A DNA stretch of 45,747 nucleotides from Sporichthyaceae bacterium (GTDB lineage: Bacteria; Actinomycetota; Actinomycetes; Sporichthyales; Sporichthyaceae), in assembly GCA_036493475.1 (NCBI GenBank), contig DASXPS010000075.1, positions 1-45,747 on the forward strand, in the 5' to 3' direction. The notes under the pieces are model-generated. The model was not told where the DNA came from and did not search any database. It saw only the letters and a program-made list of their open reading frames with translations. The position numbers were made by a program, and so were the translations under genes. This document shows, piece by piece, positions 1 to 9,200 of the stretch. Within the stretch, counting starts at the first letter, position 1; each line of letters starts with the position of its first letter.

Positions 1-945
1 GGTCGGTAGGTCGACGTTATAGATGGCCCGATAGAAGGCCCTCCCGCGCGGACTGGTGATGGTGTCGATGCGTCCCGGGGTGTCCATCCGCAGCGAGGAG
101 AAGAACCGCGACATCGGCGCGTACGGGTTCATCAGCCGGAACTGGCCGGTCGGCCCGGGTGCGGCCACCGCGACGCTGGCGTTCCGGAACTCCGGGTGGT
201 CGGTGACCGCGCGGGTGAAGTTGGCCTCGGTGTCGGTGACCAGTTTGGTGGCGTAGGTCGGTCGACCCATGATCTGGCCGACCGCGTTGATCTCCTCCTG
301 CCAGGAGGAGAAGTAGTCGCGCAGGTCGGCGGAGACCCCGGTGACGGTTGGCGCGATCGCGGACAGCTTCAGGTAGTCGTCCTGGGTCAAACCGGAGTAC
401 AACGCGGTGATCAGGTCCGGGTGCAGGTTCTTGATGTCGTCGAGGTTGTAGACCTCTTTCCACACCGGGGTGGCCGAGGCCTGCGGATACTCACTGGGCA
501 GGATCGGGCCGTCGGTGCCCACCGTGATCTTGCCGTTCTTCGGGTCCCGCACGTCGGCGATGATCACCTGGTACTGGCCGTTGCGCGCCTCGTCGGACAG
601 CCACGGCTCCTTGGTCCACGGGTCCGCCGCGCCGAAGTAGTTGCGAATGGTCAGCGGCTTGATGCCCATGGACAGGAAGTCCTCCTGGTCCCGGAAACCG
701 AGCGCGACGATCCGCTTGGGCTCGTTCTCGATCTTGGTGACGCCCCACTCGTGCTTGACATAGGCCGGGTAGGAGCCCGGCTCCACCGGGTGCGCGTCGA
801 TGGCCGGGGCCGCGCTCGGCGTGGCCGCCCCCTTCGGCGCCGCCGCCGCATTGGCCCCGCACCCGGCGAGCACCCCGACCACCGCGACGGCCGCCACGAC
901 GCGCGTGGTGCGGCGGAACCTGTCGGAGAGCCAATGACGGGTCAT
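1..945 (-). CDS. Iron-siderophore ABC transporter substrate-binding lipoprotein (3' end cut off)
   Basis: The reading frame stays open from an ATG at 945 to base 1 (315 codons), so the C-terminus lies outside the window. The product starts with a lipoprotein signal: basic n-region, a run of Val/Ala, then the lipobox LAGCG with the lipid-modified Cys near residue 29. An Ala/Pro linker follows, then NEPKRIVALGF, the entry strand typical of FecB/FepB-type siderophore-binding proteins, and further on DLITALYSG. Such proteins hand ferric siderophores to an ABC permease at the outer face of the membrane. No permease or ATPase is visible; they could lie to the left. Family assignment is firm; the ligand cannot be told. 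Confidence 0.85.
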   Translation of the reverse strand, partial: MTRHWLSDRFRRTTRVVAAVAVVGVLAGCGANAAAAPKGAATPSAAPAIDAHPVEPGSYPAYVKHEWGVTKIENEPKRIVALGFRDQEDFLSMGIKPLTIRNYFGAADPWTKEPWLSDEARNGQYQVIIADVRDPKNGKITVGTDGPILPSEYPQASATPVWKEVYNLDDIKNLHPDLITALYSGLTQDDYLKLSAIAPTVTGVSADLRDYFSSWQEEINAVGQIMGRPTYATKLVTDTEANFTRAVTDHPEFRNASVAVAAPGPTGQFRLMNPYAPMSRFFSSLRMDTPGRIDTITSPRGRAFYRAIYNVDLPT

Positions 946-1024
946 GGGTGAACGGCGTCCCTTCACGCTCGCGGGGCGCGCAGCAGCCACCCCACCGAAT
1001 CACAGTGTCCGATGGAGTGGATCA

Positions 1025-1038
1025 GTTGGGGGACCAAC
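1025..1038. other. Short inverted repeat upstream of the siderophore-binding lipoprotein gene
   Basis: GTTGG-GGGA-CCAAC is a perfect 5-bp dyad about 80 nt upstream of the lipoprotein start, in the 159-nt spacer between this gene and the CDF gene. It could be an operator or simply a chance hairpin. It does not resemble the AT-rich IdeR/DmdR iron box. Confidence 0.2.
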
Positions 1039-1104
1039 ACAGGCATCGCGACAAACCCGTGACTCATTCACACCCGGGGCATTACCAGTTTAACAGGACC
1101 GGCT

Positions 1105-2028
1105 TCACAGCCCCGGCGTGCGGTCCAAATCGGGCTCCAGGTAGATCACCCGCGCGGCCGGTTCGGCGGTGCGCACCCGCACCTCGGCGGAGTCGATGGC
1201 GGCGGCCACCGCCGCGGCCGTCTCGTCGTGGCGCACCGCGATCTTGGCCGCAACCAGCAGTTCGTCCGGACCCAGGTGCAGTGTGCGCAGGTGGATCACC
1301 CGCTCCACCGCCGGCTCGGCCTCCAGTGCCTCGGTGATCCGCCGCACCGAGGCAGGCGTGGCCGACTCACCCAGCAGCAGGCTCTTGGTCTCCACCGACA
1401 GGATCACCGCCACCGCGGCCAGCAGCACGCCAATGGCCAGGGTGCCCCCGCCGTCCCAGCGGCCGTTGTCAGTGGCCAGCGTCATGCCGACGCCGAACAG
1501 TGCAAGGAGCAGACCGATCAGCGCGGCCAGGTCCTCCAGCAGCACCACCGGGAGTTCCGGGGCCTTCGCGTGCCGGACATAGGCCACCCAGCCGGTGTTG
1601 CCGCGCGCGTGGTTGGCCTCCTGGATCGCGGTGCGGAAGGAGAAGGACTCCAGCATGGTCGCGGTGCCGAGCACGACCAGCGGCACCCACTTCCAGTCGT
1701 CGATGGCCTCCGGGTGGCGAAGCTTGTGCACACCCTCGTAGATGGCGAACACGCCACCGACGGTGAACAGCACGATGGAGACCAGGAACGCGTAGATGTA
1801 GCGCTCCCGGCCGAAGCCGAAGGGATGTTCTGGGGTGGCGCTGCGTTTTGCGCGCTTCCCACCGATCAGCAGCAACGCCTGATTGCCGGAGTCGGCGAGT
1901 GAATGGATGGACTCGGCCAACATCGAGGAGGAGCGGGTGAGCACGAAGGCCACGAACTTGGTGGCCGCAATGCCCAGATTGGCCGCCAGCGCGGCCACCA
2001 CGGCGCGGTTGCCGCCGCCGGCACTCAC
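1105..2028 (-). CDS. Cation diffusion facilitator (CDF) family transporter
   Basis: Predicted integral membrane metal/proton antiporter of about 307 residues with four to six hydrophobic segments and a cytoplasmic C-terminal domain. The second membrane segment carries the CDF metal-site signature HSLAD within ESIHSLADSGNQ, followed by HPFGFGRERYIY, typical of the SLC30A9-like branch. In the later membrane segment the usual His-Asp pair reads Glu-Asp (LLEDLAALIG), also usual for that branch to my knowledge. I start at the GTG at 2028, 34 nt after the Trm112 stop; an in-frame ATG at 2085 would overlap that gene and add an implausible Arg-rich stretch. Metal specificity (Zn, Mn, Fe, Co) is not decidable. 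Confidence 0.85.
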   Translation of the reverse strand: MSAGGGNRAVVAALAANLGIAATKFVAFVLTRSSSMLAESIHSLADSGNQALLLIGGKRAKRSATPEHPFGFGRERYIYAFLVSIVLFTVGGVFAIYEGVHKLRHPEAIDDWKWVPLVVLGTATMLESFSFRTAIQEANHARGNTGWVAYVRHAKAPELPVVLLEDLAALIGLLLALFGVGMTLATDNGRWDGGGTLAIGVLLAAVAVILSVETKSLLLGESATPASVRRITEALEAEPAVERVIHLRTLHLGPDELLVAAKIAVRHDETAAAVAAAIDSAEVRVRTAEPAARVIYLEPDLDRTPGL

Positions 2029-2062
2029 GGAACAGTCACATTGGTTCGCTCGCTCCGCTCGT

Positions 2063-2230
2063 TCACGGGGCGGAGCGCGCCTCATGAATCAGCAGCACCG
2101 GAATGCCGTCACGGATCGGGTAGGCCAACCCACACTCTCCGGTGCACACCAGTTCCGACGCGGGTTCGTCGTGCCGCAGCGACGCGCGGCAATTCGGGCA
2201 GGCCAGAATCGCCAGCAGTTCGAGGTCCAC
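2063..2230 (-). CDS. Trm112 family protein
   Basis: A 55-residue protein with GTG start three bases after the manB stop. It carries two cysteine pairs, CPNC (residues 11-14) and CTGEC (29-33), followed by GLAYPIRDGIPVLL, which is the Trm112/YcaR signature. In bacteria these small zinc-ribbon-like proteins are of uncertain function; in eukaryotes and archaea Trm112 stabilises methyltransferases. It is usually found next to phosphomannomutase or SIS-domain genes in actinobacteria, as here, and is probably cotranscribed with manB. The gene is too short for many ORF callers. Confidence 0.85.
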   Translation of the reverse strand: MDLELLAILACPNCRASLRHDEPASELVCTGECGLAYPIRDGIPVLLIHEARSAP

Positions 2231-2233
2231 GGG

Positions 2234-3616
2234 CTACAGCCTGCCGTATGACCGAATCTGAGCCAGCACCTCGTCGCGTAGCGCACCCATCGCGGCGGAA
2301 TCCGCCGCCTCGGCGTTCAGCCGCAGCAGGGGTTCGGTGTTGGACGGGCGCACGTTGAACCACGATCCGTCGGGCAGCGAGACGGTCAGCCCGTCGAGGT
2401 CGTCGAGGACCGCGCCGTCCCGGCTCCAGCCCTCCCGCAACGCGACCAGCGCCGCGACGGGGTCGGCCACGGTGCTGTTGATCTCCCCGGAGGCCACATA
2501 GCGCTCGTAGTCGGCCATTATCGACGAGCAGGTGGTGCCCGCCGGGGTGGCGCCGAGTGCGGCCAGCACGTGCAGTGCGGCCAACATGCCGGAGTCGGCG
2601 AACCAGAAGTCGCGGAAGTAGTAGTGGCCGGAGTGCTCGCCACCGAACACCGCATCCTGTTCGGCCATCACCTTCTTGATGAACGAGTGCCCGACCCGGG
2701 TGCGCACCGGTCGGCCGCCGTGCTCGGCGATCAGTTCCGGCAGTGCGCGGGAGGTGATCAGGTTGTGCACCACCGCGCTGCCCGGTCGGCGCGCAAGTTC
2801 GCGCACCGCGATCAGCCCGGACACCGCGGACGGGGACACTGCTGCGCCGGTCTCGTCCACCACGAAGCAGCGGTCCGCGTCGCCGTCGAAGGCCAGCCCG
2901 AGGTCGGCGCGTTCGGCGACCACCGTGTCGGCCAGGTCGGCGAGATTGGCCGCGTCGATCGGGTTCGCCTCGTGGTTGGGGAAGGTGCCGTCCAACTCGA
3001 AGTACAGCGGCAGAATCGCGATCGGCAACCCGGCGAACACTGTGGGCACCACGTGTCCGGCCATGCCGTTGCCCGCGTCCACCGCGACCCGCAACGGCCG
3101 CCCCGCCGCCACATCCACCAGGCTGCGCAGGTGGTTGGCGTAGTCGGGTAACACGTCCAGGCGCAGAAGCTTGCCGGGTACCCCGGCCACCGCGCCGGAG
3201 TTCTCCGCGACGATTTGGGTCAGCCGCCCGAGCCCGGTGTCCCGCCCGATCGGCACGGCACCGGGCCGACACAGCTTGATGCCGTTCCATTGGGCCGGGT
3301 TGTGGCTGGCGGTGAACATCGCGCCCGGCGCGTCCAGCGCCCCGCTGGCGTAATAGACCGCGTCGGTACTGGCCAATCCGATGTCCACCACGTCCAGGCC
3401 GAGGGAGGTGATGCCGGCGGCGAAGGCACCCGCCAGTTGCGGAGAGCTGTCCCGCATGTCCCGGCCCACCACGATGCGGCCGGACGCGGTGCCCTCCTCC
3501 AGGCAGAGCCGGGCGAACGCCGCCCCCAGCGCCCCTGCCACCGTGTCGTCCCACTGCTCGGGCACCAGGCCACGGATGTCGTAGGCCTTGACGATTTGGG
3601 CCAGGTCAGCGCGCAC
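2234..3616 (-). CDS. manB: Phosphomannomutase/phosphoglucomutase
   Basis: A 460-residue alpha-D-phosphohexomutase interconverting mannose-6-P and mannose-1-P (possibly also glucose phosphates), feeding GDP-mannose for cell envelope glycans. All four family loops are visible: the phosphoserine loop TASHNP with Ser104, the metal-binding loop DGDADR, the sugar-specificity loop GGEHSGH and the phosphate-binding loop RPSNTEP close to the C-terminus. The start is a GTG at 3616 with AAGG 7 nt upstream. It lies downstream of the DUF3499 gene and directly upstream of Trm112. In M. tuberculosis the counterpart is Rv3257c. Confidence 0.93.
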   Translation of the reverse strand: MRADLAQIVKAYDIRGLVPEQWDDTVAGALGAAFARLCLEEGTASGRIVVGRDMRDSSPQLAGAFAAGITSLGLDVVDIGLASTDAVYYASGALDAPGAMFTASHNPAQWNGIKLCRPGAVPIGRDTGLGRLTQIVAENSGAVAGVPGKLLRLDVLPDYANHLRSLVDVAAGRPLRVAVDAGNGMAGHVVPTVFAGLPIAILPLYFELDGTFPNHEANPIDAANLADLADTVVAERADLGLAFDGDADRCFVVDETGAAVSPSAVSGLIAVRELARRPGSAVVHNLITSRALPELIAEHGGRPVRTRVGHSFIKKVMAEQDAVFGGEHSGHYYFRDFWFADSGMLAALHVLAALGATPAGTTCSSIMADYERYVASGEINSTVADPVAALVALREGWSRDGAVLDDLDGLTVSLPDGSWFNVRPSNTEPLLRLNAEAADSAAMGALRDEVLAQIRSYGRL

Positions 3617-3651
3617 CAGCGGACCTTACCGAGCTATCGGAACTTCATGTG

Positions 3652-3666
3652 CTGACGCGACGTCAG
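3652..3666. terminator. CTGACG-N3-CGTCAG palindrome at the 3' end of the DUF3499 gene
   Basis: Perfect 6-bp arms with a 3-nt loop. On the minus strand the left arm is C-TGA-CG, and this TGA (3665-3663) is the stop codon of the DUF3499 gene. No T-run follows, so if it is a terminator it is of the tail-less GC-rich actinobacterial type. The same 12 specified bases occur three more times in the window. Confidence 0.6.
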
Positions 3667-4016
3667 TCGACGGGGGTGCGCACCATTCGCAGGTGGGCGC
3701 GGCGCGCGCCGGTCAGCGCGGGCTCGTCGGACTCCTCCGGGCGGGCCCGGGCCGCCTCGCGGACCGCGTCGGCCAACGCCTCCAGGTCGTCCACCGAGGG
3801 CCCCGGCTCGGCGCTGTTCGGGGCCAACCGCAGCACCTCCCATCCACGTGGCGCGGTCAGTCGCTCGGCGTGCTCAGCGCACAGGTCGTAGCAGTGCGGC
3901 TCGGCGTAGGTCGCCAACGGGCCCAGCACAGCGGTGGAATCCCGGTAGACATAGGTCAACGTCGCCACCGCCGGTCGGGTGCAAGCGTTGCGCGAACAGC
4001 GCCGGGATTGGATCAC
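3663..4016 (-). CDS. DUF3499 family protein
   Basis: A 117-residue protein with GTG start. Two cysteine pairs, C7/C12 and C42/C46 (the latter in EPHCYDLCAEHAERLTAP), look like a small zinc-binding fold. The stretch between them, ATLTYVYRDSTAVLGPLATYAEP, is the hallmark of this actinobacteria-specific family of unknown function. It sits between manB and the divergent zincin-like gene, an arrangement kept in M. tuberculosis (Rv3258c). Its stop codon is embedded in a palindrome. Confidence 0.85.
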   Translation of the reverse strand: MIQSRRCSRNACTRPAVATLTYVYRDSTAVLGPLATYAEPHCYDLCAEHAERLTAPRGWEVLRLAPNSAEPGPSVDDLEALADAVREAARARPEESDEPALTGARRAHLRMVRTPVD

Positions 4017-4154
4017 GCGGGCCGCCGGGATGCACTGGGACGCGGACTGTGGGTCACGGTCGGGACGCTACTCCCACCAGCCTCTCGCGCCCCGCATTCG
4101 CCACGCACCCTCGTCCCTGTGTCGCGTTGCGGTGTTCCGACCCCTACTGACGCG

Positions 4155-4160
4155 TACTCT
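4155..4160 (+). promoter_or_regulatory. -10 box TACTCT, predicted leaderless start of the zincin-like gene
   Basis: TACTCT fits TANNNT and ends 6 nt before the GTG at 4167, which puts the transcription start at or next to the start codon. No Shine-Dalgarno sequence is present. The same geometry recurs at eight other genes here. Confidence 0.45.
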
Positions 4161-4166
4161 CGCGGG

Positions 4167-4682
4167 GTGCGCAGGCGCCGCTTCCGTCGCGACCCCGAAC
4201 CCCCGCAACCGGCCGAGGTCGCTTCGCAGGCGGCGCCAAATCCCCGACCGACCAGCGCGGCGAGCCTCGCCCGGACCGTCCGTCGGCGCCGGGATCGGCG
4301 CTCCCGTGGACTGCGCGGACCGCTGGCCCCGGCGGAATCCCCGCTGACCCGCTCCCGGGCCGAGACGTTCGCCGATCTGGTGCTCGACGCGGTGGAACGG
4401 CTGGAACGGCGCTGGCGCCGGGAACTGCAGGAGGTGGAGTTCGCGGTCGAGGACGTGCCGCCCGCGGATAGCGCCACGGACAGCCCGGTGCCGCTGGGTC
4501 GGTTGTATCGCGGCGGCGCGGGCCAGGACGCGCGCATCGTGCTCTACCGCCGTCCGATCGAGGCGCGGGCCGCGGGGCGCGCGGACCTGGCCGCGCTGGT
4601 GCACGACCTGTTGGTGGAGCAGGTGGCCGACCTGATCGGCGTAGAGCCGGATACCGTCGACCCCGACTACGGCCTGGACTGA
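4167..4682 (+). CDS. Zincin-fold (metallopeptidase family) protein lacking the HExxH site
   Basis: A 171-residue protein with a long basic, Arg/Pro-rich N-terminal tail (residues 1-65) and a C-terminal domain like the minimal zincins of Pfam Zincin_1. Family members normally end in HExxHxxG. Here the aligned stretch at 151-159 is EQVADLIGV: both His and the catalytic Glu are replaced by Glu, Asp and Gln, while the framing Leu-Val and Gly remain. It is therefore probably a non-catalytic relative. The GTG start follows a -10 box by 6 nt; longer frames upstream run through the divergent DUF3499 gene and are rejected. Positionally it matches Rv3259. Substrate or partner unknown. Confidence 0.75.
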   Translation: MRRRRFRRDPEPPQPAEVASQAAPNPRPTSAASLARTVRRRRDRRSRGLRGPLAPAESPLTRSRAETFADLVLDAVERLERRWRRELQEVEFAVEDVPPADSATDSPVPLGRLYRGGAGQDARIVLYRRPIEARAAGRADLAALVHDLLVEQVADLIGVEPDTVDPDYGLD

Positions 4683-4693
4683 CGCTCCGTCAG
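4679..4693. terminator. CTGACG-N3-CGTCAG palindrome between convergent genes
   Basis: Perfect 6-3-6 dyad with loop CTC. The TGA at 4680-4682 is the stop codon of the zincin-like gene, and the dyad lies directly before the stop of the convergent DUF5719 gene at 4696. It is placed to terminate transcription from one or both sides. Confidence 0.65.
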
Positions 4694-4695
4694 GA

Positions 4696-6210
4696 TCAGC
4701 GGCTGCGTCGTCCGGCGGTGATCGCGGTGACGTCGGGCACGGCCTGCGGGGTGCGCACCGCCACCCGGCTGGGCACCAGCGCGGGCAGACTCAGCCCGGT
4801 GCCCACCCGCAGCAGCACGGCGCCGTACGCAGTGCCGGTGACCGGTACCACCACCACGCTGTAGCCGGTCACCCCCTTCGGGCCGGGATCGACCACCAGG
4901 GTGCGGTTGGCCGGGATGCTCACCGTGATCGAGTGCGGGGTGGCGGCGTTGGTGTAGACGTCCACCCGCACCGTGACCGGGCCGTCCGGCGCGGCGAGCA
5001 GCAACCGGGTCGACCCGGCCTTGCCCCCGCGGGCATCGGGCACCGCGGCCGGGGTCGTCAATGCCGCCGCGGCGGTGGACCAGGCTAGGTCGGACGCCTT
5101 GCGCGCGACCCCCACCGAACGCACTGCGGCCACCAACGGCTGATCGGAGGTGAGCACCGCGGTGTACGCCCCGGTCGGGTCCACCTTGGACAGGTCGTAC
5201 TCGCCGACCTGACCCGCGTGCACCTCCAGGGTGTCCGCGCCGACCGGCGCGAAGTCGTTGTCCCGACCGAGCAGTCGCACGTGCACGATCCCATCGGTGT
5301 CGCCCGGCACGAGGACCTCGAGCTTGCGGTCCGTGACGTGGTCGGGCAGGCCGGCAATGACCACCCGGCGGGTGGGTCGGGGGGCCGGCGCCATCCAGTC
5401 GCTGCCGTGCACATCGATACCCGGCGCGTCGGTGTCGTGCAGCGCCGCAGCCACCTGACCCCGGGTCAGGATTACCTGCACAGCGAGCCGTTGGTGCCCG
5501 GCGCTCATCCCCTCCAGCGGCAGGGACACCGCGCCGTTCGGGGGCACCGCGATGTCGGTGGAGTTCGGCACGTCGATCTTGCCCTGCTGGTCCCAGAAGC
5601 GCAGGTCCACCGAGGCGGCCGCGGCGTCCGGGTTGGCCAGCACCAACCGGTCATTGCGCCCGGCCGCGGTGGATGCCCCGACGAACCACGCGCTGGAGGC
5701 GGGTGCGGTGCAGGCCGCGGTGGACAGGCCCTGGCCGGGGCCGGCGGTGCTGACCTCGACCAACTCCCCGGCCAAACCCGGCGCCAGTCCCTCCGCGCCC
5801 CGGATCACCGTTGCGGCGGCGGTCGAGGTGGTGACGTCCACCCGGGAGGTGCCCGCCTTGCTCACCTTGATCCGCGGCACGGCGGTCCCGCCGACCTCGG
5901 ACACCACGGCGCTGCCCGATCGCGGCGCGTCCTCGCCCGGCGGACGGGCGGACAGGGTGACGGTGGCCGCGGTGCCCGCGCCGCGCAGCGCCGGCGCCGG
6001 GCAGACCAGTTCCGCGGCCCGCACCTGGTCGGTGACCGCGCGCACCTTCGTCGCCCCACCACCGATCAACTGCACCAGCACCGCGGCCACCACCAGGACC
6101 AACACGACCACGGCGGTGAGCAGCGGGCCCGGTGAGCCGGGCACCCGGGCCATCGGCGTCGCGGCGGGCCGCCGTGCCCGCGCGCCGTGCCGGCCGGGCG
6201 GATGGGTCAT
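4696..6210 (-). CDS. DUF5719 family membrane-anchored protein
   Basis: A 504-residue protein with a basic cytoplasmic N-terminus, one hydrophobic segment at about residues 29-50 (LLTAVVVLVLVVAAVLVQLI) and a large, presumably extracytoplasmic, beta-rich remainder. Asp-Gly and Thr/Val-rich strands dominate and few cysteines are present. It matches the actinobacterial DUF5719 family by position and appearance. Its ATG overlaps the stop of the upstream giant glycosyltransferase (ATGA at 6207-6210), so the two are translationally coupled and likely act together at the envelope. Molecular function is unknown. Confidence 0.7.
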   Translation of the reverse strand: MTHPPGRHGARARRPAATPMARVPGSPGPLLTAVVVLVLVVAAVLVQLIGGGATKVRAVTDQVRAAELVCPAPALRGAGTAATVTLSARPPGEDAPRSGSAVVSEVGGTAVPRIKVSKAGTSRVDVTTSTAAATVIRGAEGLAPGLAGELVEVSTAGPGQGLSTAACTAPASSAWFVGASTAAGRNDRLVLANPDAAAASVDLRFWDQQGKIDVPNSTDIAVPPNGAVSLPLEGMSAGHQRLAVQVILTRGQVAAALHDTDAPGIDVHGSDWMAPAPRPTRRVVIAGLPDHVTDRKLEVLVPGDTDGIVHVRLLGRDNDFAPVGADTLEVHAGQVGEYDLSKVDPTGAYTAVLTSDQPLVAAVRSVGVARKASDLAWSTAAAALTTPAAVPDARGGKAGSTRLLLAAPDGPVTVRVDVYTNAATPHSITVSIPANRTLVVDPGPKGVTGYSVVVVPVTGTAYGAVLLRVGTGLSLPALVPSRVAVRTPQAVPDVTAITAGRRSR

Positions 6211-9200
6211 TGGTTCACCCCGACCAAATCGTCACCATGCGCGTGCCGACGCGCGCCCGGCAGCACCGGCGGCGGTTCCTCCTCATCACCGGGCCGGCGA
6301 TTGGCGCCGGGCAGCGCGAGCACGATCAACACCAGCAGTGCCACGCCCTGCAGGGCCGTCCACAGGGCGCGCAGTCGATCCACGTGACTGATCGTCAGCT
6401 GCCCACCGGATGCGGGCAACGTCCAGCCCTGCGCCCAGCCGTCGCGCACCACCTTGGGCAGCGAGTGCCCGTTGAGTTTCGCGTGCCAGTGTCCGTCCGC
6501 GGGTTCGGCCAGGGCCAGCACCCGACCCGGCGCACCCGGCGGCACGGTGGCGCGCACCCCGACCGCGTCGGAGGGCAGCGCCACCGGGATGGGTCCGAGC
6601 ACGCTCACCCGGGCCGTCGGCGCGGACACCCGCCACAGTCCGTCGCCCTCCGGCGCACTGACCCGTTCCAGGCCCGGCACCGCGTCCAGCGCGGCGGCCA
6701 CGCCCTCCGGGACCGGGCCACGGACCAACACGTAGCGGACCGCGAAATCGGCCAGCCGCTGGGCCTGCGCGTCACCACGATCGGAGACCAGGTCGCCGAC
6801 CAACGCGCGCAACGACCGGTAGGCGGCCCGCGGCACGGACAGGTCCGCAGCGCCGAATTCCGGGGACCCCCCGCGGACCAACACGTAGGCCAACGCGGCG
6901 GGCACCTCACCGGCGGGCACCGCCCCGACCAGGTCCGAGCGCGCCGGACGCAGCACCAGCGTGCGCGGCCGGTCGGCGGTGTCCGCCTCCGCGGCCACGT
7001 GCGCGGGCACCAGGGACGCGTCCGCGCGGTGCAGCGGGCCCTGCGCACCGCGCACGGTCCAGGCGCCGGCGCCGACCAGCGGAGCGAGCAGGGCCAGCAC
7101 CGCCACCGCGCCGAGCACCGGTTGCACCACACCGAAGTCGCGCGCGGACAACCGTTCGGGTAGATCCCCGCAGCCGACCACCGCGGCGATCAGCGCGCCC
7201 AATCCGGCCAGCGCGAGCGCCACCCCGGGCCAGGCCGCCGCGGGCTGCCCACCGGCCGGCGCAGTCACCGTGATCCGGGAAATCACCAGCGCGACCAGGT
7301 AACCCAGTCCCGCCATCGTCCAACCGGCCACCGGAATCGTGGTGCGCCGGCCCAGTGCCAACCCGGTCAGGCCCGCCAGCACGATGCCCACGCCCAACCA
7401 ACCCGGTCCGGTGCCCGGGCCACCGGGATTGAGCAGCAGCACGTGCCAGGTACCCAGGGCGTGCACGGACAGGCCCGGGCCGGTGGGTCCGGGCTCGGTC
7501 AGGAACCGCGTCGGGTGCCGCAGCAGGTGCCCGGACCAGGGCAGCAGCAGCACCATCGGGGCGCCGAGCGCGATCAGCAGACGGGTACGCAACTCGGCGT
7601 CGGCCATGCGGCCTGCGGCCACGGCGAGTGCGCCGATCAACGCGAGCAACCAGATCAGCGGGGTGAACGCGGTGAGCAGGGCCAGCACGAGAGCGCCGGC
7701 CCAAGCGGCGCGGTCGGTGCTGGGGCGCCGCTTGCTGCCGACCACCGCGACCGCCATGCGCAGCGCCACCGGCAGCAGCACCACGGTCACCACGGTGCCC
7801 AGTCGGCCCGCGGCGACCGCACCGGTCAGCACCGGGCTGAGCGCGTAGGCCACTGACGCCCACACCCGCAGCGCACGGGTGGTGGGCACCGCGGCCGAGG
7901 CCAGGTACGCGAACAGCCCGGCCAGGGGCACCGCGGCCAGCAGCATCAGGCCGATTACGAAGCCGACGTGCCCGAGTGCGAGGGTGCCCGCCAGGGCGGT
8001 CACGGCCAGGTAGGGCGGCGCGCCCGACGGGCTGCCCAGACCGGACGGGTGCCAGGACTCCCGATAGGTCGACCACACCTCGCCGACCCCGCCGGGCGTG
8101 GGCAACAGCGCCCCGCCCAGCAACCGTCCGCCGCCGAGCAGGTTGCGTTCGGCGAGCAGCGCGAGCAACGCCAACCCGAGCACCAGCAGGGCCCCCGGCG
8201 AGCGTGCCATCCGCCGCAGCAGCACCCCGCCGGCCCCCAGGTCCAGGTCGTCCACCTCGGCCGCGGCCGAGCCGACCTCGGCGGAGCGGTGCCGGCCGAT
8301 CGCCTCGCGATCCACCCGCCGGCCACCCACGGTGTGGGCCAACGCGTCAAGGGCCAGGCCGAGCTGGCGGCCCGGCCTGGGAAACAGCCGGCGCAAGGTG
8401 CCCGGGCGGACGACGTGCGCGGTTCGGCGCGCCCGGCGCATCCGCAGGATGGCGCGCGGACGGACCAACACGGTGCCCACGGCCCGCACCTCGTCCAACG
8501 CGTTGCGCGGGACCTTGGCCACCAGGTAGCCGAGCGCCCGCCCGGCGCTGCCGAACAGCAGTCGCGGCAGGGCCAACAGGAACGAGCGAGTGGCCAGGTT
8601 GGCCAGCAACACACGCATCGCGCCCGCGCGGTCCAGGTGGTGCACCCGGCCCGACCCGGCGTCCACGGCACGCCGCTCGGTCGCGGCCGCCTCGGCGTGG
8701 AAGACCATCGCGGACGGGACCACCGCGACCCGGTGGCCGGCCAGCCACGCCCGCCAGCACAGGTCCACGTCGTCGCGCATCAACGGCAGGTGCGGGTCGA
8801 AGCCGCTGAGCTCCCGCCACACGTCGCGGCGCACCAACATGCCCGCGCTGGACACCCCGAGGGTCTCGCGCCGCTGGTCGTGTTGGCCCTGGTCCTCCTC
8901 GCCGCGTTCCAGGCCGGTCTCCCGTCGGCCACCGGCGTCGATGGTGACGCCGACCTCGAGCAACACCCGGCGGTCATACCAACCCAAGATCTTGGGCCCG
9001 ACGATGCCCAACCGCGGCTCGGCCTCGACGGCAGCCAGCAACTGCGCCAGCGCATCGGGGTCCGGCTCACTGTCGTCGTGCAGCAACCAGATCCAGCCGG
9101 TGGCCTCCGACGGGGGCTGCTCGACGGTGTCCGCATGCGCGAGCGCCGCCTTGACCGCGGCGCCGTAGCCGGCGGTGCGGGCCAGCGAGACGATCTCCAG

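Noticed and set aside
946-1104. Iron-box (IdeR/DmdR) upstream of the siderophore lipoprotein gene
   Set aside because: No sequence resembling the AT-rich 19-bp iron box; only a GC-rich dyad is present.
6375-6400. TGAC-TGATC-GTCA dyad in the large glycosyltransferase gene
   Set aside because: Arms of only 4 bp; expected by chance and not a member of the CTGACG family.
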